From the NCBI RefSeq assembly GCF_900591205.1, contig NZ_UUPU01000104.1, forward strand, positions 1 to 64,000: a DNA stretch of 64,000 nt. The letters are read 5' to 3'. This stretch comes from Pseudomonas viridiflava. GTDB lineage: Bacteria; Pseudomonadota; Gammaproteobacteria; Pseudomonadales; Pseudomonadaceae. The notes beneath the pieces were generated by a model, which saw only the letters and a program-made list of their open reading frames with translations, ran no database searches and was not told the DNA's origin. This document shows, one piece after another, positions 8,660-17,412 of this stretch; position 1 is the first letter of the stretch; each line of letters begins with the position of its first letter. The translations under genes and the position numbers were made by a program.

Positions 8660-9640
8660 ATGACCGCCCACAAAATTGGTTTCCTGATTTGGCCCAGCAC
8701 AAAAGCACTCACGCTTGCGCTGGCTGAGGAGGCTTTGCGCGTTGCTCAGCGGGTGCATCCGGAGGTGGTCTACGAGCTGTCGTTCCTGCTCGCGGAACCG
8801 GCCACCGAAGGCGCCTGGCAACTGCCGGGCGAGCCGTGGGCCGGCAAGCTCGAGGGCTTTCAGAAACTGTTCCTGCTGGCGGACGAGCCGCCGACCGTCA
8901 TCGCCTCGCAACTGAGTACCGCGCTCAAGCAGCTGGTGCGGGCCGGGTGTGTGATCGGTGGCCTGTCGGCCGGTGTCTATCCGTTGGCCCAACTCGGCTT
9001 GCTGGATGGTTATCGCGCCGCCGTGCACTGGCGCTGGCAGGATGATTTTGCCGAGCGTTTCCCCAAGGTCATCGCCACCAGCCACTTGTTCGACTGGGAC
9101 CGTGACCGCCTGACCGCCTGCGGTGGCATGTCGGTACTCGACCTGCTGCTGGCGGTCCTGGCCCGCGACCACGGCGCCGAGCTGGCGGGTGCGGTGTCCG
9201 AAGAACTGGTGGTGGAGCGTATTCGCGAAGGCGGTGAACGCCAGCGCATTCCGCTGCAAAACCGCCTGGGGTCCAGCCATCCGAAGCTGACCCAGGCGGT
9301 TCTGCTGATGGAAGCGAATATCGAAGAGCCGCTGACCACCGACGAAATCGCCCAGCACGTGTGCGTGTCACGACGACAACTTGAACGCATCTTCAAGCAA
9401 TACCTCAATCGCGTCCCCAGCCAGTACTACCTGGAACTGCGCCTGAACAAGGCCCGCCAGATGCTCATGCAAACCAGCAAGTCGATTATCCAGATCGGCT
9501 TGTCGTGCGGCTTCTCCTCGGGGCCGCACTTCTCCAGCGCCTACCGCAACTTCTTCGGCGCCACCCCGCGTGAAGACCGTAACCAGCGCCGCAGCAGCAG
9601 CCCGTTTGAATTGTCCTCGGTGCCGTCCGAGCGCGGTTAG
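8660..9640 (+). CDS. argR: ArgR, AraC-family arginine-responsive regulator
   Basis: Controls arginine uptake and catabolism in Pseudomonas (unrelated to E. coli ArgR). 326 residues: an N-terminal DJ-1/GATase1-like domain (FLIWPSTKALTLAL; GCVIGGLSAGVYPLA near residue 97) and a C-terminal AraC double helix-turn-helix (ANIEEPLTTDEIAQHVCVSRRQLERIF; LGLSCGFSSGPHFSSAYRNFFG-like segment around residue 275-300). It is the last gene of the aot locus. Putative targets in this window are the TGTCGC-N8-AA sites upstream of aotJ (4074) and aruC (14779 and 14830). Confidence 0.95.
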   Translation: MTAHKIGFLIWPSTKALTLALAEEALRVAQRVHPEVVYELSFLLAEPATEGAWQLPGEPWAGKLEGFQKLFLLADEPPTVIASQLSTALKQLVRAGCVIGGLSAGVYPLAQLGLLDGYRAAVHWRWQDDFAERFPKVIATSHLFDWDRDRLTACGGMSVLDLLLAVLARDHGAELAGAVSEELVVERIREGGERQRIPLQNRLGSSHPKLTQAVLLMEANIEEPLTTDEIAQHVCVSRRQLERIFKQYLNRVPSQYYLELRLNKARQMLMQTSKSIIQIGLSCGFSSGPHFSSAYRNFFGATPREDRNQRRSSSPFELSSVPSERG

Positions 9641-9650
9641 GGGTGGCCTG

Positions 9651-12600
9651 CTACTCGTCGACTTCCATCGGCTCAGGTGCCGGTAAGTTGAGCGCATCCA
9701 TGCGGCGCAGCAGATCGATTCCGGTATCACGCGCAAATTGCACGACCTGCGCCAGAGCGCGTGGGGTGAACGGGTTAGCACTCAAATACAGGTTGTTGGC
9801 TTGTTCTCGCGGCGCTTCGTAAAGCTCTGCGGGAAAATGAGTAATCCGGTTATTGCGCAAGTCCGCGACCTCCAGTTGGGCGCGGGTCAACAGCCCCACG
9901 GGCAACTCGGTGATCGAGCATCTGTTCAACGACAGCAAGCGCAGTGCAGGCATCTGGCTGAGATCAGGTGTGATGGTCAGTTGCGGGTTGCCGTGCAAGT
10001 CCAGCCAGACAAGGTTCTCCATCCCTGCCAAAGATCCCGCGCTGGCGGGGGTGAGCTTGAGCTTGCAGCGCATCAGGGTCAAATGGCGCAGTTTCGGCAT
10101 GCGGAAAATCGCCTCGGGAATGTCTCCCAGCGCGCCGCTGTGAATACTCAGGTCACGCAGTTTGGGAAAACTGTTTAGAAACGCGTCCACACTGGTGGTG
10201 AGGTGGTCGCAATGCAGCCTCATCACCGAGACATGATCAAAGTTGGCGGCCAGCGCGGGAAACTCGCCCAGAATCGGCTGCGTGAAAATCAGCATGTGGC
10301 TGATGCGCATGTCGTGGTTATCCGTATCCACTTCGGTCTCGCGGCGCCAGCTCTGCTCCAGCAGCTGTTTGAGTTGTGCGCGTTTGTACTGCTCCTGCGC
10401 GCCGCTTTGTGCGTCCAAAGGGACACCGAGGATGGGATGCTCTGTCGGTTGCGAAACGACCCACAGGCCGAGGTCGGCTTGCAGTGTCTGATATTCCTGT
10501 TGCAGCCCTGCCAGCGTGCGCTGGCCAGCCGCGAAATCGCCGGGCAACCCCATGACAAAGCGCTGGGCATCCTCAGTGGAAAAGGTCGGGTAAAGCGCCT
10601 GGGTGGCGGCGAGGTCGGCCTGTGGCGCCGCAATGCCCCAGTCTTCCCCGGTGCGTTGGTAGTACGCCTTGACCTTATTGCGGGTCGCCAGGGACAGCGG
10701 GTTGCCGGAGAAGTCAAAGGCGCTGCTGGCGTCTGCTGCCAGCTCGAACAGTGCTTCGGGCAACGCGTTGAAGCGGTTGTCCCTGAGCACTGCCGTGCCC
10801 AGTTCCGGCAAGCGCAACAGGCCCTGAGGCAGTGTGTCGATGCCGGTTTCGGCCAGGTCCAGGAAGTTCAGGTCGCGCAGGCCCGTGAGATCCGGAATGC
10901 GTTCCAGCGGGTTGGCGTACAGGTCCAGCACCCGCAGCCGGGTCATGGCAGCCAGAGCGGTGTGATCAGCGGCGCTCAAGGTGAGGCCGCAGTTGCTCAG
11001 CACCAGCTCGGTCAGGCCGGGCAGGTTGAACAGCGCGGGTGGGATGCTGGTCAAGGGCAGGTTGCGCAGTGCCACGTGACGCAGTGTCGGGAAGTATTGC
11101 AAAAACGCGGCGACACCCTGGGTGTGGTTGTTGCCTGCCAGTTCCAGGAAGGTCACGTGCCTCAGTTGCAGGTTCAAGGTGGGCAGCGCGCCTTGGATCG
11201 GGTCGTGCAGTTGCAGCTTGAAGCCTTGAAAGTCGCCCTCGAAAGCATCATCAAGGCCGGTTTCCAGACGCCAGCAGTGTTTGAGCTGTTGCGCCCAGGA
11301 TTGACGGATGCTTAGTGCGTCGGCGTAGTCGTGACGGCCCATGCGCACTTGGGTTCCCGGATAGTGCCGAGGGGTGTCGGCCTCCCACAGTGAAAGGTCG
11401 TGTTCCAGGCGGGTGTAATCGCTTTGCAGGGTCACCAGCGCACTCAATGCACCGCCGGGCTGTTGATTGAGGCGCGTCACCAGTTCTTGCAAAAGCGCGG
11501 GTTGCATACTGGGAAACAGCTGTTGTGCGCGGTCCTCCAGGCTGCGGCCAGCGGCTGGGGGATAGCCGTTCATTCCGCCGGGCAGGCGCATCTTTGTGGA
11601 GTCATAGGCTGGTTTGCTCACGGGGTGTTGCAGGAGGACAGTGCGCAGGCGGTCACGCGGCAGCAGGGCGTCGCGCAGGCTCTGCCGCAGTTTTTCGCCT
11701 TCGCCGATGTTCAAGCCCAGTGCCTCGCGTTGGGCATCCGGCAACGCTTGCAGAATCGCGGTGTACAGGTCAGTGCGGCCAAACAGATGGAGGCCGTTGT
11801 GATCGTAGGTTTCGTATTCAGCGTTTTCAGTCATCACCAGCACTTTGCGCGTCAGCGCCGTGGGCTGGCCGATGCTGTCGCGCAACGGGCCATTGAACGA
11901 ATAGTTTTTGACGTCGATGCGCACCTCGCTCGACCAGCCAGGCAGGTTTTCCAGCGAGTGCAGTGCCAGTAGATGGCTGTCCAGGTTGTCGGAAGATTTG
12001 AGAAACAGCCCTTCATAGGCACGGGTCAGGCGTACTTCCTGCTGGGCCCAGCGCGCCAGTTGCTTGAGGCGTGCGGGTATCCGTGCCTGTTCGATCTGCC
12101 GCAGTTCTTCACGGCTGGCGCTGCGCAGCAGTTCCCGGGCGACGCTGGTGGGCAGGCCCGGCTGGGCGTCGATCAGTGCCTGAATTCTGGGGGCGGGTGC
12201 CGCTTCCAAGCCTCTGTAGCGTGAGTCAAACAACGTGGCGCGTTTTTCATCGGCCAGTTGCGCGAGTTTTTTGCGCAGCGTCGCGGTACGCACCGCCAGC
12301 GTGTGGGGCGGCCCTGCTGCCGGCTCGTTCAGCAGGCTTCTGATTTCTGTCTCATTCAGGGTTTGCAGGACAATGCTCAGCAAGTCGCCCCGCGCCAGTT
12401 GCGCCTCGTGAATCTGCACCACCGGGTATTGGGTTTTCGGCGCGTACTGCCAGGTGGTAGCGCCCTCTGCATTGAGAAAACGCAGGGCTTTGGTCTCGGG
12501 CCAGAGGCCGAAGGTGGTGAGGAGTTGCAGCTGAGTTTGCGGGTCCGCCTGGGTGTAGAGCGCCGGGTCGTCGCTGTTCAACTGGTCGATAAAACGTTGC

Positions 12601-14624
12601 AGGTCCTGGTCGATTCTCAGGCGCTTGATCTGGTCTTCGAGCAGCGGCGGCAGCGGTTCGTTGTCCAGGTACATTTTGCGCAGGGCGTTATTGTCGGTTT
12701 CGCTGAAGGCACAGGCGTGGCGCAGGGTGGCCGGGGGCAGGCCCTCGGCCAGCGTGCCCAGGCGCTGGATAAGATGCTCGTCGCTCCAGGTGAGCGGTTC
12801 GTCCAATTCGGTACTCCAGAGGCCGGCGCCGTTGTGCCGTACCAGGGGTTGATAGGCATTGGCACGGCTGGGGTGCTGGATCTTGAACACGCCGGTGTCG
12901 CCCACTTGCCTCACGCCGAACTGGCCGTTAGGTAACCGCAGGCTTGATGTGTTGCCGTCCTGGTAAAGCCCCGGCGTCTGGGGAGCTGCGGGGCTGGGTT
13001 GGCGATAAGGTGTCAGGTCGGGGTTCCACAAGCGTGAATTGCCGTCGGGCAACTGCACCGGTTTGAGCCGGTCGATGAAGTTCCACAGTTCCTGGGGGAG
13101 TGCCTGGCGCAGCAGGTGCTCGGCGATGGGCATGCCCACGCCGAACATACCCAGTTGCACCAGGGTTTCCAGCAATGTCATGAAGTGGTTAAACGCCTGG
13201 GTTTTCAGACCTTCGGCCCAGTCGATGATGGATTCGAAGGTTTCATCCAGTACTTGGTAAACCGTATAGGCGAGCATCAACGCGCCCAGGGGCGGGAAAA
13301 ACGGCGCGGCGATAAAGGCGGCAATCTCCAGCAAGGTGGACGCGATGTTTTGCAGGGCGTCCCAACGCTCCCAGCGCGCTTTGCGATCGGCGCTGGCGGT
13401 GGAGACGGCAATGACTGCGGCGTCGTTGATGATCTTGTTGAGTTTGCGTTGATACAGGTGCGTCAGCAGCTCGCCACTGATGGGCTTTGCGGCAAATTGC
13501 AGGTTGGGTTTGTTGATCGGCGTTTCGCGCCAGGTTGGCATAGGGTCCCCGCTGACGTGTTGGTGCCAGGTTACGCGGCTCAGGCGTTGCTGCAGGTCGG
13601 CAAAGAAATAGCCGCGCTCGTCATGGGCCACAAACCGGCTGAAAAACGCCTGATAGGCCGGGTTGCGCAGTTTTTGCGTCAGCGCCTGCATCAGTGCGGC
13701 ACTGGAGGCGTAGTGCTTGATCGGGTGTTCGGGGTCGTCCGGGATATAGGCCACCACCGGCACGGTCTGCTGGTGCTGCTCCAGATCCGGCGCAAACAGC
13801 ACGATGCCGGTCAGCTGCGCCGACATCATCGTCAGGTCGTGGGCCCGCCAGGTCTTACCCTCCAGGCGCATGCCCTGCAAGCCATCAACGATGCCTTCGA
13901 TCAGGCTTTGCAGGGTCTCGCTGAGGTCGCGCTTGACCACTGCCATCTGCAGCGCGGCCTTGAGGGCGGCCTTTTGGCTGGCGTCGACGTGCCGTTGCAG
14001 CACCGCCGAGGCCACCGGCTCCAGCAGTTGCTCGGCCAGGTAGGTCTGGTATTGCCCGCCGAGGTCCAGCTCGCGGCACAGTTGGGTAAAGGCCACGATA
14101 CTCATGCGGTCTTTGACCGTGGTGAGGATTTCGAACTGTTCGGTATCGGCGACTTTACGCAGGTAACTTGAGGCGCGCTCGTAGGCGTCGGGGCGGGTTT
14201 CGTCGGGTTCGAAGTTGTGCAGCGCGGCGTCCAGCAGCGACACGGTCCAGGTGCGTGCAGCGCCGGAACGGATGGGGAACCACGGGATGCTGGCAGGGAT
14301 ATAGAAACGCACCAGGGTGGTTTCCACATCCAACTCCAGGCTGAACCGGGTACTGAGCGCGTGTTGCAGTTTGGGCCGGGCGAAGGCGTTGATATCCAGC
14401 AGCCTGCCCAGCGCCTGGTCCACCGGGTTCTGTGCCGCCCATGCGGCACTGTTAAGGGTTTTGAGGGTGTGGTGCTCGGCCTCCGAGGCGCCGTTGTACC
14501 AGGCCGGTAGGGTCAGCGTGGCGCCCTTGAGTTGCTGGCGCCGTGCGGGGCTGGCTTTGCCCAGCCATGGCGGTACGGCGCTGATCAATTGGCGATAGTG
14601 GGGGCTGGAAGTACGGTCGTTCAT
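9651..14624 (-). CDS. Large LRR protein with dermonecrotic-toxin-like (DUF6543-type) N-terminus
   Basis: A 1657-residue protein. The opening 600 or so residues (PPWLGKASPARRQQL, LDINAFARPKLQ, ISGSLAP-like aliphatic patches) resemble the N-terminal domain of Pseudomonas proteins called dermonecrotic toxin domain/DUF6543. A hydrophobic pair of segments lies near 430-455 (AAFIAAPFFPPLGALML). Two leucine-rich-repeat blocks follow, about residues 1150-1305 and 1460-1615, each introduced by a related helical stretch, so the C-terminal third is a duplication. The protein ends in an acidic tail (PEPMEVDE) right after the last LRR; the NEL-type E3 ligase domain that usually closes such proteins is not visible. 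The ATG at 14624 was chosen because family-like sequence starts there, but no Shine-Dalgarno is seen, so the start is uncertain. Ends 10 bp from argR (convergent). Confidence 0.8.
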   Translation of the reverse strand: MNDRTSSPHYRQLISAVPPWLGKASPARRQQLKGATLTLPAWYNGASEAEHHTLKTLNSAAWAAQNPVDQALGRLLDINAFARPKLQHALSTRFSLELDVETTLVRFYIPASIPWFPIRSGAARTWTVSLLDAALHNFEPDETRPDAYERASSYLRKVADTEQFEILTTVKDRMSIVAFTQLCRELDLGGQYQTYLAEQLLEPVASAVLQRHVDASQKAALKAALQMAVVKRDLSETLQSLIEGIVDGLQGMRLEGKTWRAHDLTMMSAQLTGIVLFAPDLEQHQQTVPVVAYIPDDPEHPIKHYASSAALMQALTQKLRNPAYQAFFSRFVAHDERGYFFADLQQRLSRVTWHQHVSGDPMPTWRETPINKPNLQFAAKPISGELLTHLYQRKLNKIINDAAVIAVSTASADRKARWERWDALQNIASTLLEIAAFIAAPFFPPLGALMLAYTVYQVLDETFESIIDWAEGLKTQAFNHFMTLLETLVQLGMFGVGMPIAEHLLRQALPQELWNFIDRLKPVQLPDGNSRLWNPDLTPYRQPSPAAPQTPGLYQDGNTSSLRLPNGQFGVRQVGDTGVFKIQHPSRANAYQPLVRHNGAGLWSTELDEPLTWSDEHLIQRLGTLAEGLPPATLRHACAFSETDNNALRKMYLDNEPLPPLLEDQIKRLRIDQDLQRFIDQLNSDDPALYTQADPQTQLQLLTTFGLWPETKALRFLNAEGATTWQYAPKTQYPVVQIHEAQLARGDLLSIVLQTLNETEIRSLLNEPAAGPPHTLAVRTATLRKKLAQLADEKRATLFDSRYRGLEAAPAPRIQALIDAQPGLPTSVARELLRSASREELRQIEQARIPARLKQLARWAQQEVRLTRAYEGLFLKSSDNLDSHLLALHSLENLPGWSSEVRIDVKNYSFNGPLRDSIGQPTALTRKVLVMTENAEYETYDHNGLHLFGRTDLYTAILQALPDAQREALGLNIGEGEKLRQSLRDALLPRDRLRTVLLQHPVSKPAYDSTKMRLPGGMNGYPPAAGRSLEDRAQQLFPSMQPALLQELVTRLNQQPGGALSALVTLQSDYTRLEHDLSLWEADTPRHYPGTQVRMGRHDYADALSIRQSWAQQLKHCWRLETGLDDAFEGDFQGFKLQLHDPIQGALPTLNLQLRHVTFLELAGNNHTQGVAAFLQYFPTLRHVALRNLPLTSIPPALFNLPGLTELVLSNCGLTLSAADHTALAAMTRLRVLDLYANPLERIPDLTGLRDLNFLDLAETGIDTLPQGLLRLPELGTAVLRDNRFNALPEALFELAADASSAFDFSGNPLSLATRNKVKAYYQRTGEDWGIAAPQADLAATQALYPTFSTEDAQRFVMGLPGDFAAGQRTLAGLQQEYQTLQADLGLWVVSQPTEHPILGVPLDAQSGAQEQYKRAQLKQLLEQSWRRETEVDTDNHDMRISHMLIFTQPILGEFPALAANFDHVSVMRLHCDHLTTSVDAFLNSFPKLRDLSIHSGALGDIPEAIFRMPKLRHLTLMRCKLKLTPASAGSLAGMENLVWLDLHGNPQLTITPDLSQMPALRLLSLNRCSITELPVGLLTRAQLEVADLRNNRITHFPAELYEAPREQANNLYLSANPFTPRALAQVVQFARDTGIDLLRRMDALNLPAPEPMEVDE

Positions 14625-14778
14625 GGCGGGAAATCCAAATGGGATGACGGCCAATGGGACCAAAGCGTGCCGGGCGGCAGGCGGTGCATAGATGGTTTTT
14701 GCCGGGTGACGGACAAATCCGTCGGCCGATGCCGCAAACCGCGCGCCAGCGTTTAAACTGCGCCATTGCGACGCTATT

Positions 14779-14794
14779 TGTCGCATTGGCGTAA
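14779..14794 (+). promoter_or_regulatory. ArgR half-site 1 upstream of aruC
   Basis: TGTCGCATTGGCGTAA fits TGTCGC-N8-AA exactly; 145 bp before the aruC start. Confidence 0.65.
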
Positions 14795-14829
14795 ACCCGC
14801 GAAAATCGCGGGTTGGCGCTATAAGAAGT

Positions 14830-14845
14830 TGTCGCTTGGCGGCAA
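14830..14845 (+). promoter_or_regulatory. ArgR half-site 2 upstream of aruC
   Basis: TGTCGCTTGGCGGCAA fits the same rule in the same orientation, 51 bp downstream of site 1 (close to five helical turns), hence on the same DNA face. Confidence 0.65.
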
Positions 14846-14923
14846 GGCCGCACTGAAAACTGTCCTTACAATCCCTGCATCGCCCGCCAGTTCCAGGCAG
14901 GCGTTCCTCTTCAGGAGACTCCG

Positions 14924-16144
14924 ATGTCCGTTGAGCAAGCCCCGGTGCAACGTGCCGATTTCGACCAGGTGATGGTTCCCAACTACGCACCTGCCGCCTT
15001 TATCCCCGTGCGTGGCGCAGGTTCGCGCGTATGGGACCAGGCGGGTCGCGAGCTGATCGACTTTGCCGGCGGCATCGCGGTCAACGTATTGGGCCACGCG
15101 CACCCGGCGCTGGTCGGTGCACTGACCGAACAGGCCAACAAGCTGTGGCACGTGTCGAACGTGTTCACCAATGAGCCGGCCCTGCGCCTGGCCCACAAGC
15201 TGATCGACGCCACCTTTGCCGAGCGCGTGTTCTTCTGTAACTCCGGCGCCGAAGCCAACGAGGCCGCGTTCAAGCTGGCCCGTCGCGTCGCGTTCGACCG
15301 TTTCGGCACTGAGAAGTACGAGATCATCGCTGCGCTGAACAGCTTCCACGGCCGCACCCTGTTCACTGTGAACGTCGGTGGCCAGTCCAAGTACTCCGAT
15401 GGGTTCGGGCCTAAAATTACCGGCATCACCCACGTTCCTTATAACGACCTGGACGCGCTGAAAGCCGCCGTGTCGGACAAGACCTGCGCCGTGGTGCTGG
15501 AGCCGATCCAGGGCGAAGGCGGCGTGCTGCCGGCCGAACTGGCCTACCTGCAAGGTGCCCGCGAACTGTGTGACGCGAACAACGCGCTGCTGGTGTTCGA
15601 CGAAGTGCAGACCGGCATGGGCCGCAGCGGCCACCTCTTCGCCTACCAGCATTACGGCGTGGTGCCGGACATCCTCACCAGCGCCAAGAGCCTGGGTGGT
15701 GGGTTCCCGATTGCCGCCATGCTCACCACGGAGGCCCTGGCCAAGCACTTGGTAGTCGGCACCCACGGCACCACCTACGGCGGCAACCCGCTGGCGTGCG
15801 CGGTGGCGGAAGCGGTGATCGACGTGATCAATACCCCTGAGGTGTTGGCGGGCGTGAATGCCAAGCACGACCTGTTCAAGGCGCGCCTGGAGCAGATCGG
15901 CAAGCAGTACGGCATCTTCACCGAAGTGCGCGGCATGGGCCTGCTGATCGGTTGCGTACTGAGCGACGCCTTCAAAGGCCGTGCCAAGGACGTGTTCAAC
16001 GCCGCCGAGAAAGAAAACCTGATGATCCTGCAAGCCGGCCCCGACGTGGTGCGTTTTGCGCCAAGCCTGGTGGTGGAAGAGGCGGACATCAACGAAGGTC
16101 TGGACCGTTTTGAACGTGCGGTGAAGACCCTCACCCAAGGCTGA
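14924..16144 (+). CDS. aruC: Succinylornithine/acetylornithine aminotransferase
   Basis: PLP enzyme that transaminates N2-succinylornithine in the arginine succinyltransferase (AST) pathway and can also act on acetylornithine in biosynthesis. 406 residues, class III aminotransferase: FFCNSGAEANEAAFKLAR (PLP phosphate site), NSFHGRT, LLVFDEVQTGMGRSG (Asp that binds the pyridine N), and the Schiff-base lysine in TSAKSLGGGFP; GTHGTTYGGNPLA closes the site. First gene of the aru cluster, behind two ArgR sites; a REPIN separates it from aruF. Confidence 0.96.
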   Translation: MSVEQAPVQRADFDQVMVPNYAPAAFIPVRGAGSRVWDQAGRELIDFAGGIAVNVLGHAHPALVGALTEQANKLWHVSNVFTNEPALRLAHKLIDATFAERVFFCNSGAEANEAAFKLARRVAFDRFGTEKYEIIAALNSFHGRTLFTVNVGGQSKYSDGFGPKITGITHVPYNDLDALKAAVSDKTCAVVLEPIQGEGGVLPAELAYLQGARELCDANNALLVFDEVQTGMGRSGHLFAYQHYGVVPDILTSAKSLGGGFPIAAMLTTEALAKHLVVGTHGTTYGGNPLACAVAEAVIDVINTPEVLAGVNAKHDLFKARLEQIGKQYGIFTEVRGMGLLIGCVLSDAFKGRAKDVFNAAEKENLMILQAGPDVVRFAPSLVVEEADINEGLDRFERAVKTLTQG

Positions 16145-16162
16145 TTGGCTTGACGGGATCAA

Positions 16163-16254
16163 GTGTGGGAGGGGGCTTGCCCCCGATAGCGGTGGATCAG
16201 TCACCTGATTTATCAACTGACAGACTGCTATCGGGGGCAAGCCCCCTCCCACAT
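16163..16254. repeat. REPIN (GGGGGCTTGCCCCC type)
   Basis: TGTGGGAGGGGGCTTGCCCC .. GGGGCAAGCCCCCTCCCACA head-to-head pair in the 196-bp aruC-aruF gap. Confidence 0.93.
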
Positions 16255-16340
16255 TGGAATTTGCTCTACAAGGGGATAGGTGTTGTTTTAGGCCTGTCCG
16301 GTATTTTTCCTATGAGTTTTTCGAGTTAAGGAGTGACACC

Positions 16341-17360
16341 ATGCTGGTGATGCGCCCCGCGCAAATGGCTGATCTGGGCGAGGTACAGCGTCTGGCTGCG
16401 GACAGCCCGATTGGTGTCACCTCCTTGCCGGATGATGTGGAACGCCTGAGCGACAAGATCGCCGCCAGCGAAGCGTCCTTCGCGGCCGAGGTCAGTTTCA
16501 ACGGTGAAGAAAGCTATTTCTTCGTGCTTGAAGACACCGAGACCGGCAAGCTCGCCGGCTGCTCGGCTATCGTCGCCTCGGCGGGTTACTCGGAGCCGTT
16601 CTACAGCTTCCGTAACGAGACCTTTGTGCACGCCTCCCGCGAGCTGAAGATCCACAACAAGATCCACGTGCTTTCCCAGTGCCACGACCTCACCGGCAAC
16701 AGCTTGCTCACCAGTTTCTACGTGGTGCCCGAGCTGGTCGGTTCGCCGTGGTCCGAACTTAATTCCCGGGGCCGCCTGCTGTTCGTCGCCAGCCACCCGG
16801 AGCGCTTTGCCGACTCGGTGGTGACCGAGATTGTGGGCTACAGCGACGAGAGCGGTGATTCGCCGTTCTGGGACGCCATCGGCCGCAACTTCTTCGACCT
16901 CAACTACGCCGCCGCCGAGCGCCTGTGCGGGCTGAAAAGCCGTACCTTCCTCGCCGAACTGATGCCGCATTACCCGATCTACGTGCCGCTGTTGCCGGAC
17001 GAAGCCCAGGAAGCCATGGGCCAGGTGCACCCACGTGCGCAGATCACCTTCGACATCCTGATGCGTGAAGGCTTTGAGACCGACCATTATATCGACATCT
17101 TCGACGGTGGCCCGACCCTGCACGCCCGGGTGTCAGGCATTCGCTCGATCGCCCAGAGCCGCGTGGTGCCGGTGAAGATCGGCGAGATGATCAAGGGGGC
17201 CGGCCGCCAGTATCTGGTCAGCAACGCGCAGTTGCAGGATTACCGTGCCGTGATGCTGGAACTGGACTACGCGCCCGGTAAACCCGTGACCCTGGACCTG
17301 GCAGCGGCCGAAGCCCTGGGCGTCGGCGAAGGCGCCAGTGTGCGTTTGGTTGCGGTTTAA
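16341..17360 (+). CDS. aruF: Arginine N-succinyltransferase, alpha chain
   Basis: Transfers succinyl from succinyl-CoA to arginine (first AST step) as a heteromer with AruG. 339 residues of the AstA fold, starting MLVMRPAQMADLGEVQRLA with typical GNAT-like strands; conserved NSLLTSFYVVPELVGSPW, SPFWDAIGRNFFDLNYAAAERLCG and RTFLAELMPHYPIYVPLL. AAGGAG lies 7 nt before the ATG at 16341; the longer open frame from 16254 overlaps the REPIN and was rejected. Paralogous to aruG 53 nt downstream. Confidence 0.95.
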   Translation: MLVMRPAQMADLGEVQRLAADSPIGVTSLPDDVERLSDKIAASEASFAAEVSFNGEESYFFVLEDTETGKLAGCSAIVASAGYSEPFYSFRNETFVHASRELKIHNKIHVLSQCHDLTGNSLLTSFYVVPELVGSPWSELNSRGRLLFVASHPERFADSVVTEIVGYSDESGDSPFWDAIGRNFFDLNYAAAERLCGLKSRTFLAELMPHYPIYVPLLPDEAQEAMGQVHPRAQITFDILMREGFETDHYIDIFDGGPTLHARVSGIRSIAQSRVVPVKIGEMIKGAGRQYLVSNAQLQDYRAVMLELDYAPGKPVTLDLAAAEALGVGEGASVRLVAV

Positions 17361-17412
17361 AGAACAGAGTTTCGCGGGTGGCCTGAGCAGGCGGCCCGTC
17401 TGAGGAGATAGC

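Larger units (their letters stand above)
14625..14923. promoter_or_regulatory. Divergent control region aruC / LRR protein
   Basis: About 300 bp between divergent starts. It holds two ArgR half-sites (separate entries) and between them a compact hairpin AACCCGCGA (14794-14802) / TCGCGGGTT (14806-14814) of unknown purpose. A good ribosome site (CAGGAGAC, about 14914) precedes aruC. Confidence 0.6.

Noticed and set aside
9651..14990. Longer start (1779 codons) for the LRR protein
   Set aside because: The extra 122 N-terminal codons cross both ArgR sites and the aruC start, and do not resemble the family N-terminus.
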